A stretch of 46,489 nucleotides of DNA from Steroidobacteraceae bacterium (GTDB taxonomy: Bacteria; Pseudomonadota; Gammaproteobacteria; Steroidobacterales; Steroidobacteraceae): assembly GCA_019634895.1 (NCBI GenBank), contig JAHCAM010000021.1, forward strand, positions 1-46,489, written 5' to 3'. Position numbers and translations under genes: made by a program. The number at the start of each line of letters is the position of its first letter. The stretch's first letter is position 1. Under the pieces are notes generated by a model, which saw nothing but the letters and a program-made list of their open reading frames with translations, was not told the origin of the DNA and made no database searches. Of this stretch, positions 1 to 7,574 are shown in pieces.

Positions 1-722
1 GGCGGCAGCCTGCGCAGCGCGTGATTCAGCACCTCGACGTGGCGCGCTGCGGCCTCCAGGTACTCCTCGATGCTGGCGTTGCGGTACATCGTGTGCCGGC
101 CCATGCCGAGGTCCGGCGCGTCGATCTGCAGCAGGAATCCCGCGCCGACGATCGCCTCGTACTCGGCGCGCATGGCATCCGCGATCGCCTCGAGGTAGGC
201 GTCCTGCGTCGGGTAGAAGTCGTTCGGCTGGAACAGCGCGATGACGCCCGGCGAGGCCGCGTTCATGAAGGCCTCGACGGGGCTGGCGGCGTCCACCGCC
301 CGGCGGAAGTTGGCGAGGTCCTGCGCCAGCGGGCCGGTGTCCTTGACGCGGATCTCGCCGATGCAGCGCGGGCGGCGGTACTTCGCGGTCGAGCCGCGCT
401 CCGCGAGCTTGGTCAGCAGGCCCGGGAACTCGACCAGGTCCTGCCCGGGCTCGCGCGGCGTGTCGCCGCCGAAGCCGGAGAACCGGTCGGCGATGTAGGT
501 GGCGTAGCTGATCTTGTTCATCTCGCCGTCGCTGACGACGTCGATGCCGGTCCCGACCTGGCGGCGCACCACCTCGCGCACGGCGTCCGCGATGACCGCG
601 GCCGCCGCGGCCGGGTCCCGGGTCTCGCCGCGCTCGCGCGCGAACAGCACGTCGGTCACCGCCTGCGAGCGCGGGAGGCTGCCGACGTGCGTGGTGAGGA
701 TCCGCTCGCTGCTGGCCCTCAT
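1..722 (-). CDS. MetE-like (cobalamin-independent methionine synthase family) protein, partial
   Basis: Only the N-terminal 240 or so residues are inside the window; the C-terminus lies beyond base 1. The protein opens with a TTHVGSLPR segment near residues 10-18, then VVSDGEMNK near 62-70. Both are hallmarks of the MetE C-terminal-domain/UROD-like barrel family, which includes core methionine synthases and epoxyalkane:coenzyme M transferase. The motif that reads QIDEP in MetE is QIDAP here, so the acidic residue next to the catalytic Asp is lost. The zinc ligands of this family lie further on and cannot be judged. The ATG at 722 overlaps the stop of the upstream VOC gene by 4 bp (ATGA), so it is the last visible gene of the leftward operon. 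It is a second, divergent copy of the gene at 3478-4563. The exact reaction is unknown; transfer of a methyl or alkyl group to a thiol is the family expectation. Confidence 0.8.
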   Translation of the reverse strand, partial: MRASSERILTTHVGSLPRSQAVTDVLFARERGETRDPAAAAAVIADAVREVVRRQVGTGIDVVSDGEMNKISYATYIADRFSGFGGDTPREPGQDLVEFPGLLTKLAERGSTAKYRRPRCIGEIRVKDTGPLAQDLANFRRAVDAASPVEAFMNAASPGVIALFQPNDFYPTQDAYLEAIADAMRAEYEAIVGAGFLLQIDAPDLGMGRHTMYRNASIEEYLEAAARHVEVLNHALRRLP

Positions 723-1255
723 CGATAGGTGTTGTTCGAGTGGTGGTCTCCCGCGAGCCAGCGCTTCAGCTCGGCGTGCGCATCCTTGAGCCGCGCGGCG
801 TTGATCTTCGCGGCGTCCGGATGGTCGCAGGTGAACTCGACGATCAGGCCGTTCGGGTCGGTGGCGTAGACCGAGCGGCAATAGCCGTGCTCCAGCACGA
901 AGGACTCGGGCTCCTTGAAGCCCGCGTCCTTGAGCCGCTTCTCGATGCCCGCCTGCGTTTCCCGGTCCACGAACAGCGCGATGTGGTGGAAGGGGGTGAA
1001 CGGCATCTTCGGGCCGAACTGCTCCTGGTCCTTCGGGTCCGCGAACTGGAAGAAGGCGAGCGCGCCGCCGTCGCCGAGCCCGAAGAAGCAATGCGCGTAG
1101 GTGCGCTCGGCGCCGAACAGCACGTCCTTCTCGCACCAGGTCGCGAGCAGCGGCAGGCCGATCACGTCCTCGTAGAATTTCCGCGTCGCCTCGAGGTCCC
1201 GCGACACGTAGGCCGTGTGGTGCAGCCGCTGGGGCAGTCTTGCCTGGGTAGCCAT
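719..1255 (-). CDS. VOC-superfamily protein (glyoxalase/extradiol dioxygenase-like)
   Basis: This is a 178-aa single-module vicinal-oxygen-chelate protein. The metal-ligand pattern of the fold is visible: His13 in HTAYV, His91 in HHIALF and Glu140 in LIVEF, one in each expected strand position. DPNG at 133-136 before the Glu strand is typical of ring-cleaving extradiol dioxygenases and related glyoxalase folds. A good Shine-Dalgarno sequence (GGAGG) precedes the ATG. The gene follows the TonB receptor by 15 bp and its stop overlaps the start of the MetE-like gene, so it is co-transcribed with the catabolic genes. Ring cleavage of a catechol- or hydroquinone-like intermediate would fit the neighbourhood, but the single-domain size also allows an isomerase or lyase. 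The family call is firm and the substrate is unknown. Confidence 0.85.
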   Translation of the reverse strand: MATQARLPQRLHHTAYVSRDLEATRKFYEDVIGLPLLATWCEKDVLFGAERTYAHCFFGLGDGGALAFFQFADPKDQEQFGPKMPFTPFHHIALFVDRETQAGIEKRLKDAGFKEPESFVLEHGYCRSVYATDPNGLIVEFTCDHPDAAKINAARLKDAHAELKRWLAGDHHSNNTYR

Positions 1256-1270
1256 GATCGTCGCCTCCGC

Positions 1271-3463
1271 TCAGAACCTGTAGCCGAACTCGACGCCGTA
1301 GCGGCGCGGCAGCGCCCGGAACAGGAAGCCGCCCGGCGAGAATTCCTGATTGTACTTCTCGTCGGTCAGGTTCCGCGACCACGCGGTCACGGACCACCGG
1401 CCGCCCGCCAGCGTGATGCGTGCGTCCACCAGGTCCACCGGGCTGCGGGCGGTGGTGTTGTACGGCTCCCACCAGGTGCGGCCGATGCGCTGGTAGTCGG
1501 CGCGGACGGTGGCTTCGAGGTCGTTGCCGATCGGCTGGCGATACTGCAGGCCGAGGTTGGCGGTCATCTCGGACACCAGCGGCGCATGGTTGCCGATCAC
1601 GCTCGGGTCCTCCATCGCCGTGACCTTGCTGTCGGTGATGCCGTAGCTGGCGAACACGTCGAAGCGGTCGGTGACGCGCGCGCTGAGTTCGATCTCCGCG
1701 CCTTCGTAGTCGGCGTCCAGGTTGCCGAGGTTCTGCGTGGAGTTCGCGGCCAGGAACACGAAGAAGTAGCTGTTCTCGGACTCGGTCTGGTACAGGCTGA
1801 GGCCGAGATTGACGCGGTTGTCGAGGAATTGCGCCTTGAGCCCGATCTCGGCCGTGTCTGCGACCTCGGCCTCGAACAGGTCGTTGACGCCGGCGATGCC
1901 GCTGGCGTCCGCGACCGCGCCGACGCCGGTCTGGTTGAAGCCGCCGCTGCGGAAGCCGCGGCTCCAGCTGCCGTAGAGCGTCACGTTGTCGGTTGGCTGG
2001 TAGCGCAGCGTGAACTTCGGCTGCGACTGGCTCCAGGTGTTGGTGCGCACCTCGCCGGTGAACGCCGAGGGATCGGGCAGGAACGCGCTCGGCGTGATGG
2101 TCGTGTTCTCGCGCTCGTCCTCGTCGTAGCGCAGGGCCACGTCCATCTCCCACTTGTCGGAGAGCTCGACGGTCAGGTTGCCGTACACCGCCCAGGCCTG
2201 GTTGTCCTGCTGGTCGGCGAGGAAGGTCGCGCTCGGATTGTTGCCCGAGAGCCGCGGCGTGCGGTACACGGGGAATACGCCGGAGCCGTCGTCCACCATG
2301 TTGCCGGTCGAGATGAACCGGTCGGTGCTGACGAAGTAGGCGCCCAGGATCCAGCGGAAGCGGCCCTGCGTCGGCGAGGTGTAGCGCAGCTCCTGGCTCC
2401 AGTAATCCACGTCGAGGAACTGGCTCTGGTTCATGTCGAAGCCGAGCAGCGCATTGAATACCGAGTTCGGCGCCGGGCGGAAGTCGTAGGCGTCGCCGGT
2501 CAGGATCTCCTCGGTGGTGTTGTAGGAGGTGATCGAGGTGATCGTGCCGCGTCCCGCCGCGAAGTCCATCTTCAGCGAGGCGTTGAACAGGTCGCGGTCG
2601 TTGATGCCCGCGTGGTCCACCTGGATCGGCGAGCTGACGTCGTTCGCGTCCGGCGGCGTGAAGAAGGAGCTGAAGGGATTCGACTCGTCGTCGCGCGGGA
2701 TCACGAAGTACAGCGCGCGCGTGGACAGCTCGCTCATGGCCAGGCGCAGGTCGCCGGTGAAGCGGTCGCTCGGCTTCCAGACGAAGCGCAGCCGGGCGGA
2801 GAGGTCCTCGACCGGGTCGGCCTTGCCGCCGAGGAAGGTGCTCGGGATGTAGCCGTCGGTCTCGTAATAGTTGACGGAGGCCCGGTACGCGAGCGTATCT
2901 GTGATCGGGCCGCTGACGCCGGCCTGCGCGCTGATCGCGTTGCCGTTGCCGAAGCCGGCCTTGACCCTGGCCTCGAACTCGTCGGACGGGTCCTTGGTGC
3001 GGATCAGGATCGCGCCGCCGATGGCGTTGCGCCCGTAGAGCGCGCCCTGCGGGCCCTTCAGCACCTCGATCTGCTGGATGTCGAACAGCGGCTTGTTGAA
3101 CTCGGCAGGGTTCGTCTCCAGCACGCCGTCCACGAGCACCGCGACCGACGGCTCGCTGTTGCGTGCCTGCGAGATGCCGCGGACCACCACGAACGCGTTG
3201 CCGGCGTTCTGCGTCTCGACCAGCGTCATGTTGGGCACCAGCGCGATGAAGTCGCCGGGCTTCTCGATGCCGGCGTCCGCGATCGCGGTCTCGGTGAACA
3301 CGTTGATCGTGACCGGGACGTCCTGGTAGGACTCGTCGCGCTTGCGCGCGGTCACGACGATCTCTTCCGTGAGCTCGGACTGCGCCGCCGCGGGCATGGC
3401 GACGGCCGTCCCCAGGAAGCAGGCCGCCAGCACGGCAAGGAAGTTCCCCTCGAAAGTTTTCAT
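1271..3463 (-). CDS. TonB-dependent outer-membrane receptor
   Basis: This 730-aa protein starts with a signal peptide (hydrophobic LAVLAACFLGTAVA, cleavage after AAA or so). A TonB-box-like EEIVVTA segment and a plug domain follow over roughly residues 30-160 (VRGI, VLVDGV, LKGPQGALYGRNAIGG), and then a 22-strand-type barrel ending in the terminal aromatic residue GYRF. Such receptors import scarce substrates across the outer membrane using the TonB-ExbBD energy source. I chose the ATG at 3463 because GGAG lies 6 nt before it. An ATG at 3481 would instead give an ATGA overlap with the preceding MetE-like gene and six extra residues. Its place inside a coupled catabolic operon suggests it imports that pathway's substrate rather than iron. 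The ligand is not predictable from sequence. Confidence 0.95.
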   Translation of the reverse strand: MKTFEGNFLAVLAACFLGTAVAMPAAAQSELTEEIVVTARKRDESYQDVPVTINVFTETAIADAGIEKPGDFIALVPNMTLVETQNAGNAFVVVRGISQARNSEPSVAVLVDGVLETNPAEFNKPLFDIQQIEVLKGPQGALYGRNAIGGAILIRTKDPSDEFEARVKAGFGNGNAISAQAGVSGPITDTLAYRASVNYYETDGYIPSTFLGGKADPVEDLSARLRFVWKPSDRFTGDLRLAMSELSTRALYFVIPRDDESNPFSSFFTPPDANDVSSPIQVDHAGINDRDLFNASLKMDFAAGRGTITSITSYNTTEEILTGDAYDFRPAPNSVFNALLGFDMNQSQFLDVDYWSQELRYTSPTQGRFRWILGAYFVSTDRFISTGNMVDDGSGVFPVYRTPRLSGNNPSATFLADQQDNQAWAVYGNLTVELSDKWEMDVALRYDEDERENTTITPSAFLPDPSAFTGEVRTNTWSQSQPKFTLRYQPTDNVTLYGSWSRGFRSGGFNQTGVGAVADASGIAGVNDLFEAEVADTAEIGLKAQFLDNRVNLGLSLYQTESENSYFFVFLAANSTQNLGNLDADYEGAEIELSARVTDRFDVFASYGITDSKVTAMEDPSVIGNHAPLVSEMTANLGLQYRQPIGNDLEATVRADYQRIGRTWWEPYNTTARSPVDLVDARITLAGGRWSVTAWSRNLTDEKYNQEFSPGGFLFRALPRRYGVEFGYRF

Positions 3464-3477
3464 GTGGATCTCCGGCG

Positions 3478-4563
3478 TCATTTGTTCGATTGCACCCTGA
3501 CAGGCCCGGTGCGCCGCGCCAATTCCTCGCGCAGCATGGCGGCACCGGCGACCATCGACTTCAGCTTCCCGACCGCGACTTCGCGCGGCAGGTACTTCAT
3601 TCCGCAGTCCGGCGCGAGGATCAGGTCCTCGGCGCGGACGAAGGGCAGCGCGCGCCTGGCGCGGGCCGCCACGGTCTCGGCGCTCTCGACCTCGGGAGAG
3701 CCGAGGTGGATGACGCCGAGGATGATCTGCTTGCCCGGCAGCGACTCCAGGATCGAGCAGTCGAGATCCGGCTGCGCGGTCTCCAGCGAGACCTGCCGGC
3801 AGGCGCAGCCGGCGAGCTCGGGCAGGAAGGAGTAGGCCGACGGCCGCGCGTGGATGATCGCGGCGTAGCCGAAGCAGATGTGCACGGCCGTGGCGCCCCG
3901 CACGCCCTCGAGCGCGCGGTTGAGCGCGGCCAGCCCCCAGGCCCGGGCCTCTTCCGGGCGCGCCTGCATGTAGGGCTCGTCGATCTGGACGATGTCCGCG
4001 CCGGCCGAGAACAGGTCGCGGATCTCGGCGTTGACGGCCGCGGCGTAGTCCATCGCCGCCAGCTCGCGGCTGCCGCCGTAGTGGTCGATCTGCGCCTGCT
4101 GCGACATCGTGAACGGCCCGGGGACGGTGACCTTCACGTGCCGGGTCGTGTGCCGGCGCAGGAACTCGAGGTCGCGCACGCCGACGGCGTGGCGGCGGCG
4201 GATCGGGCCGGTCACGCGCGGCACCGGGTTCGGGTGGCCGCTGCGGTCGAGCGCGGTGCCGGGTTGGTCGAGGTCCACGCCGTCGAGCGCGGTCGCGAAC
4301 AGGTTGGAGTAGCTCTCGCGGCGGATCTCGCCGTCGGTGACGATGTCGAGGCCCGCGTCCTCCTGGGCCTTGATTGCGACGATCGTCGCGTCGTCCTGGG
4401 CTTCGGCGAGGAACGGCCCGGGAATGCGCCACAGCTCGCGCGCGCGCACCCGCGGCGGGAAGCGGCCGGCGAGCATGGCGCGGTCGATCAGCCATTCCGG
4501 CTGCGGCATGCTGCCGACCAGCGAGGTGGGGAAGAGCGGTAGCGGCGCCGGCATGCGCGTCAT
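3478..4563 (-). CDS. Core MetE-like zinc methyl/alkyltransferase
   Basis: This 361-aa protein corresponds to the catalytic C-terminal barrel of MetE without the N-terminal domain. The zinc ligands can be placed by motif: His228 and Cys230 in VHICFG, Glu261 in SLETAQ and Cys320 in PDCGMK. The catalytic-acid motif QIDEP is at 194-198 and the family motif VTDGEI at 75-80. In MetE these residues bind zinc and activate homocysteine for methyl transfer from methyltetrahydrofolate. Core-only homologues include corrinoid- or folate-dependent methionine synthases and epoxyalkane:coenzyme M transferase. The start overlaps the stop of the CoA-transferase gene (ATGA). With a MetF-like reductase in the divergent operon, methyl transfer coupled to folate is plausible. 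A true methionine synthase is possible, but the catabolic context argues for a specialised role. Confidence 0.85.
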   Translation of the reverse strand: MTRMPAPLPLFPTSLVGSMPQPEWLIDRAMLAGRFPPRVRARELWRIPGPFLAEAQDDATIVAIKAQEDAGLDIVTDGEIRRESYSNLFATALDGVDLDQPGTALDRSGHPNPVPRVTGPIRRRHAVGVRDLEFLRRHTTRHVKVTVPGPFTMSQQAQIDHYGGSRELAAMDYAAAVNAEIRDLFSAGADIVQIDEPYMQARPEEARAWGLAALNRALEGVRGATAVHICFGYAAIIHARPSAYSFLPELAGCACRQVSLETAQPDLDCSILESLPGKQIILGVIHLGSPEVESAETVAARARRALPFVRAEDLILAPDCGMKYLPREVAVGKLKSMVAGAAMLREELARRTGPVRVQSNK

Positions 4564-5750
4564 CCCGCCGCCCGGCGCGCAGGCGCTTCCGCCGCGCGTT
4601 CCGGCCAGCCGCGATCGCGCCCGAGCGCCGCGCGGATCTCGTCGCCGTGCTCGTCGAGCAGCGGCGCCGCGGTCACCGAGGTCGCCGCCCGGCCGTCGAA
4701 CTGCAGCGCGGGCCGCACGGCCTGGCGGCCGCCCTCGCGGGCGTGCTCGACCGGCACGATGAGGCCGAGGTGCCGGGCCTGCGGGTCCTCGACCACCGCG
4801 TCGATGCCGTTGATCGGCGCGAACGGCACGTCGTTGGCGGACAGCCGCGCCGCCCAGTCCGCGAGCGGCCGGCGGCGGAAACGGCGGTCGAGTTCCTCGC
4901 CGAGCGCCTCGTAGTGGTCGATGCGGGCGAGGCGGTTGTTGAACCGCCCGTCCTGCATGAGCTCTTCGGCCCCGAGCGCGGCCAGCAGCCCGGTCCAGAA
5001 TTTCTCGAGCGACGACAGGTGGATGGCGAGCAGCCGGCCGTCCCCGGTGCGCAGGATGTAGGCCTGCGCCAGGCGCGGGCGGTCGCTCGATTTCGGCACC
5101 GTGCCGAGCGCGAAGTACGCGGCGAACGGCTCAACCGCGAAATGCGCCATGGCCTCCAGCATGGACACCTCGATCAGGCGCCCCTGTCCGGTGCGCGCGC
5201 GCTCGAGCAGTGCGCCCAGGATGCCGTACGCCGCGTAGATGCCGGTGATGGCGTCCGCGAGCGCGGGGCCCAGGAAGCGCGGCCGCTCGGGATCGACGAC
5301 GACGCTCAGGAATCCGGACAGCGCCTGCGCCACCGAATCGTAGCTTGGCCGCTCGCGGTAGGGTCCGTCGGCGCCGAAGCCGCTGATCGAGCAGTACACC
5401 AGGCGCGGGTTGATGCCGCGCAGCCGTTCGACGCCGGCGCCGAGGCGCTCGGCGGTGCCGGGGCGGAAGTTCTGCAGGTAGACGTCCGCGTTCGCGATGA
5501 GCTGGTCGAAGACCTCCAGGTCGGCGGGCTGCTTGAGGTCGCAGGCCATGCCGCGCTTGTTGCGGTTGTAGGCCTGGAAGTGCGGCGAGTACTGGCCATG
5601 CTGGTACGCGCGGTAGGGATCCCCCTCCGGGGCCTCGACCTTGATCACGTCGGCACCGAGGTCGGCGAGCATCATCGCGGCGCAGGGGCCGGTGATGAAC
5701 GTGCCCTGTTCGACGACGCGGACGCCGCGCAGCACCGGATGCGGGATCAT
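4560..5750 (-). CDS. CaiB/BaiF (family III) CoA-transferase
   Basis: This 396-aa protein has the usual family length. It shows the N-terminal GPCAAMMLADLGADVIKVE segment (21-39), the NRNKRG loop (62-67), NFRPG (94-98) and the catalytic-Asp region ALADAITG, with Asp166 as the likely nucleophile that forms the aspartyl-CoA intermediate. Family III enzymes move CoA from a donor such as succinyl-CoA to a carboxylic acid. The gene overlaps the upstream citrate-synthase-like gene and the downstream MetE-like gene by 4 bp each (ATGA). The natural reading is that this enzyme makes the CoA thioester that the neighbouring lyase cleaves. The substrate acid is unknown. The C-terminal tail, rich in Ala and Arg, has no clear function. 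Confidence 0.93.
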   Translation of the reverse strand: MIPHPVLRGVRVVEQGTFITGPCAAMMLADLGADVIKVEAPEGDPYRAYQHGQYSPHFQAYNRNKRGMACDLKQPADLEVFDQLIANADVYLQNFRPGTAERLGAGVERLRGINPRLVYCSISGFGADGPYRERPSYDSVAQALSGFLSVVVDPERPRFLGPALADAITGIYAAYGILGALLERARTGQGRLIEVSMLEAMAHFAVEPFAAYFALGTVPKSSDRPRLAQAYILRTGDGRLLAIHLSSLEKFWTGLLAALGAEELMQDGRFNNRLARIDHYEALGEELDRRFRRRPLADWAARLSANDVPFAPINGIDAVVEDPQARHLGLIVPVEHAREGGRQAVRPALQFDGRAATSVTAAPLLDEHGDEIRAALGRDRGWPERAAEAPARRAAG

Positions 5751-6550
5751 GCGGTCGGCACGAATCCGGGCGGCGCCGGCCCGTCGTAGGTGATGGCCGA
5801 GGCGCCCGAGTCGGCCAGCACGAAGCCGATCGGCCGCTCCTGCTCCTCGACCAGGTGGGCGATCAGCGAAGCGGTCCGCGCGAGCATCGGCACGCCCTTG
5901 ATGGCGGTCAGCGGGTAGCCCGCATCCAGCATCACCGCGGCGATCGCGCCCGAGACGTTCATCACCAGCGGCTTGCCGGTGACCTCGGGCAGCAGCTTCT
6001 CGACCAGGCGCGCCGCTTCCACGTGGCGGCCCTGGAGCCCGGTCTCCGCGGCGATGGCCAGCAGCCTTGCGACGCGCGGGTCCTGCTGCTTGTGCAGCGG
6101 ATGCCCGTAGCCCGGCACCGCGCGCTTCGCGGCGCGCGCCTCGCCGAGCGCCGCACGCGCGGCCGGCTCGGGTCCGCCGCCGGCGGACCGCGCCAGCAGG
6201 TCGGCGAAGAGCCGCGCAGCCGCCTCGGCGGAGCCGAGGATCACCGAGCCGCAGCCGAGGATGCCGGCGGCGACCGCTCCCTGCATCGCATCCGGCGCGG
6301 CCGCCAGCGTGATGCGCGCGGCGGTAACCGAGGGCACGAGGCCGTGCTCCGCGATCGCGACCAGCGTGGCGTCCAGCATGCGCCGCTGGGCGGCGGAGGG
6401 CAGCGCGCCGGTCACCAGCAGCCAGGCGTGATCGGTGAAGCTGACCCTGCCGATCAGCTCGGCGCAGAGGTCGCGGCCGCGCACCACGATGGTGTCGGCG
6501 CTCGCAGCCGATACCGCCGAGTTCCTGCGGGCCTGCGAGCCGATCTTCAC
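5747..6550 (-). CDS. Citrate synthase-like protein (citryl-CoA lyase type)
   Basis: This 267-aa protein is much shorter than citrate synthase (about 430 aa) and matches the short citryl-CoA-lyase-like branch of the fold. The two catalytic-His regions are visible: AEHGLVPS with His69 and the GYGHPLHKQQDPR signature with His150. Members of the fold form or cleave a carbon-carbon bond next to a CoA thioester. The start is a GTG with a strong GGAGG 6 nt upstream; it is the first gene of the leftward operon. It overlaps the CoA-transferase gene (ATGA), a pairing that suggests activation followed by retro-Claisen cleavage, for example to acetyl-CoA and an oxoacid. Synthesis in the reverse direction cannot be excluded. 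Confidence 0.85.
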   Translation of the reverse strand: MKIGSQARRNSAVSAASADTIVVRGRDLCAELIGRVSFTDHAWLLVTGALPSAAQRRMLDATLVAIAEHGLVPSVTAARITLAAAPDAMQGAVAAGILGCGSVILGSAEAAARLFADLLARSAGGGPEPAARAALGEARAAKRAVPGYGHPLHKQQDPRVARLLAIAAETGLQGRHVEAARLVEKLLPEVTGKPLVMNVSGAIAAVMLDAGYPLTAIKGVPMLARTASLIAHLVEEQERPIGFVLADSGASAITYDGPAPPGFVPTA

Positions 6551-6581
6551 GCCTGGCCTCCTTCCATCCGGCAGGTCCTTG

Positions 6582-6596
6582 TTTCGAATAGCGAAA
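6582..6596. promoter_or_regulatory. Putative IclR-type operator 1, TTTCG-N5-CGAAA
   Basis: A perfect 15-bp palindrome (TTTCG, spacer AATAG, CGAAA) lies 31 bp upstream of the GTG of the citrate-synthase-like gene. It is the first of four TTCG-N5-CGAA sites around the IclR-family gene and is the copy best placed to control the leftward operon. Binding by the neighbouring regulator is inferred. Confidence 0.6.
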
Positions 6597-6601
6597 TTGA
6601 C

Positions 6602-6614
6602 TTCGCTGGGCGAA
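6602..6614. promoter_or_regulatory. Putative IclR-type operator 2, TTCG-N5-CGAA
   Basis: A second palindrome (TTCG, spacer CTGGG, CGAA) sits 19 bp centre-to-centre from operator 1. This is close to two helical turns, as expected for two dimers on one DNA face, which is common for IclR-family tetramers. It lies in the leftward promoter region of the divergent intergenic space. Confidence 0.55.
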
Positions 6615-6663
6615 CATGCTGCGGCGCGGCGCGCGCGGCGTCAAGTGCGCCGGCTGTCGCTCG

Positions 6664-6676
6664 TTCGCATATCGAA
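6664..6676. promoter_or_regulatory. Putative IclR-type operator 3 at the regulator's own start
   Basis: A third palindrome (TTCG, spacer CATAT, CGAA) ends 13 bp before the ATG of the IclR-family gene. It would cover the transcription start or ribosome-binding region, consistent with autoregulation. No convincing Shine-Dalgarno precedes that ATG. Confidence 0.6.
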
Positions 6677-6689
6677 ATAGACTGCCGCC

Positions 6690-7499
6690 ATGGCCAGACG
6701 ACCCGCTGCCGCTGCGCGCCGCGAAGCCATGGGCGGGCTCGCCAAGGGGCTGCTGGTCATCCGCGCCTTCACGCGCGACCACTCGGCGCTGACGCTGTCC
6801 GAGGTCGCGGCCATCGCCGGCATGCCGGCGGCGACCGCGCGGCGCTGCCTGCTGACGCTCGAGGAACTCGGCTACGTGACGCGTCGCGGGCGCGCCTTCC
6901 TGCTGCGCCCGAAGGTGCTCGAGCTCGGCGCCGCCTACCTCGAGTCCATGGACATCGAACACCTGACGCAGACCCACCTCGAGGAGCTGGCGCGCCTGAC
7001 CGGCGACTCGGCGGCGCTCTCGGTGCTCGACGGCAACGACATCGTCTACGTCGCGCGCACCTCGGTGCGCACCCTGGTCCGGCTCGAGGCCCACGTCGGC
7101 AGCCGCTTCCCGGCGCACGTCACCTCGATGGGCCGGGTGCTGCTCGCGGGGCTGGCCCCGGAGCGGCTCGAGCACTATTTCCGCACGCAGAAATTCGAGG
7201 CCTTCACCGACCACACGGTGACTGACCCGAAGAAGGTCCGCCAGCTGATCGAGGAATGCCGGCGCAGCGGCTACTCGGCGGTGGAGGACGAACTCGCCTA
7301 TGGCGTGGTCGCCGTGGCCGTGCCCGTGCACGACCAGTCGGGCAGGGTGGTCGCGGCGCTCAACTCCTCGAGCCATTCGCGCCGCATCAGCAAGGCCCGG
7401 CTGGTGCGCGACCGCCTCGCGATGCTGAAGCAGGCGAGCCGCGCGATCTCCGCCGAACTCGCGCGCGTCCCGGGACTCGCGCTGTCCGCGCAGGCCTGA
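6690..7499 (+). CDS. IclR-family transcriptional regulator (PcaU/PobR-like)
   Basis: This 269-aa protein has an N-terminal winged helix-turn-helix (about residues 15-70, with ALTLSEVAAIAGMPAATARR as the helix-turn-helix) and a C-terminal IclR effector-binding domain (about 85-255; SMGRVLLAGL and GYSAVEDELAYGVVAVAVPV). The length and motifs resemble the PcaU/PobR/PcaR branch that senses aromatic-pathway metabolites and often acts as an activator. It is divergent from the leftward operon and precedes the hydrolase operon by 74 bp. Palindromes at its own start, upstream of the leftward operon and at the hydrolase start suggest it controls all three. The effector is unknown, probably a pathway intermediate. 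Confidence 0.93.
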   Translation: MARRPAAAARREAMGGLAKGLLVIRAFTRDHSALTLSEVAAIAGMPAATARRCLLTLEELGYVTRRGRAFLLRPKVLELGAAYLESMDIEHLTQTHLEELARLTGDSAALSVLDGNDIVYVARTSVRTLVRLEAHVGSRFPAHVTSMGRVLLAGLAPERLEHYFRTQKFEAFTDHTVTDPKKVRQLIEECRRSGYSAVEDELAYGVVAVAVPVHDQSGRVVAALNSSSHSRRISKARLVRDRLAMLKQASRAISAELARVPGLALSAQA

Positions 7500-7515
7500 C
7501 GGTCCGCGGCCGGGC

Positions 7516-7545
7516 TTGACGCTCGCGCCGCACAGCCGTTAGCCT
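7516..7545 (+). promoter_or_regulatory. Candidate sigma-70 promoter of the rightward catabolic operon
   Basis: TTGACG (7516-7521) and TAGCCT (7540-7545) are separated by 18 bp, giving a predicted transcription start near 7552. Operator 4 then lies immediately downstream and reaches the start codon, so a bound regulator could block transcription or initiation. The -10 is a weak match. Confidence 0.45.
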
Positions 7546-7559
7546 GAATGCGAATTTTT

Positions 7560-7574
7560 TTTCGGTATCCGAAA
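7560..7574. promoter_or_regulatory. Putative IclR-type operator 4 overlapping the hydrolase start codon
   Basis: The 15-bp TTTCG-GTATC-CGAAA palindrome matches operator 1 in both five-base arms, and its spacer GTATC differs. Its last base is the A of the ATG of the alpha/beta hydrolase gene. The site occupies the place where a Shine-Dalgarno would be expected. Recurrence at the starts of both divergent operons is the main evidence for a shared regulon. Confidence 0.6.

Noticed and set aside
740..3835. A 1031-codon open frame on the plus strand across the VOC and TonB receptor genes
   Set aside because: It is the mirror of strong minus-strand genes in high-GC DNA; its translation is Arg/Val/Ala/Gly-rich with no domain.
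4560..7376. A 938-codon minus-strand frame extending the CoA-transferase upstream
   Set aside because: The extension lies over the citrate-synthase-like and IclR genes. The true CoA-transferase start at 5750 overlaps the preceding stop.
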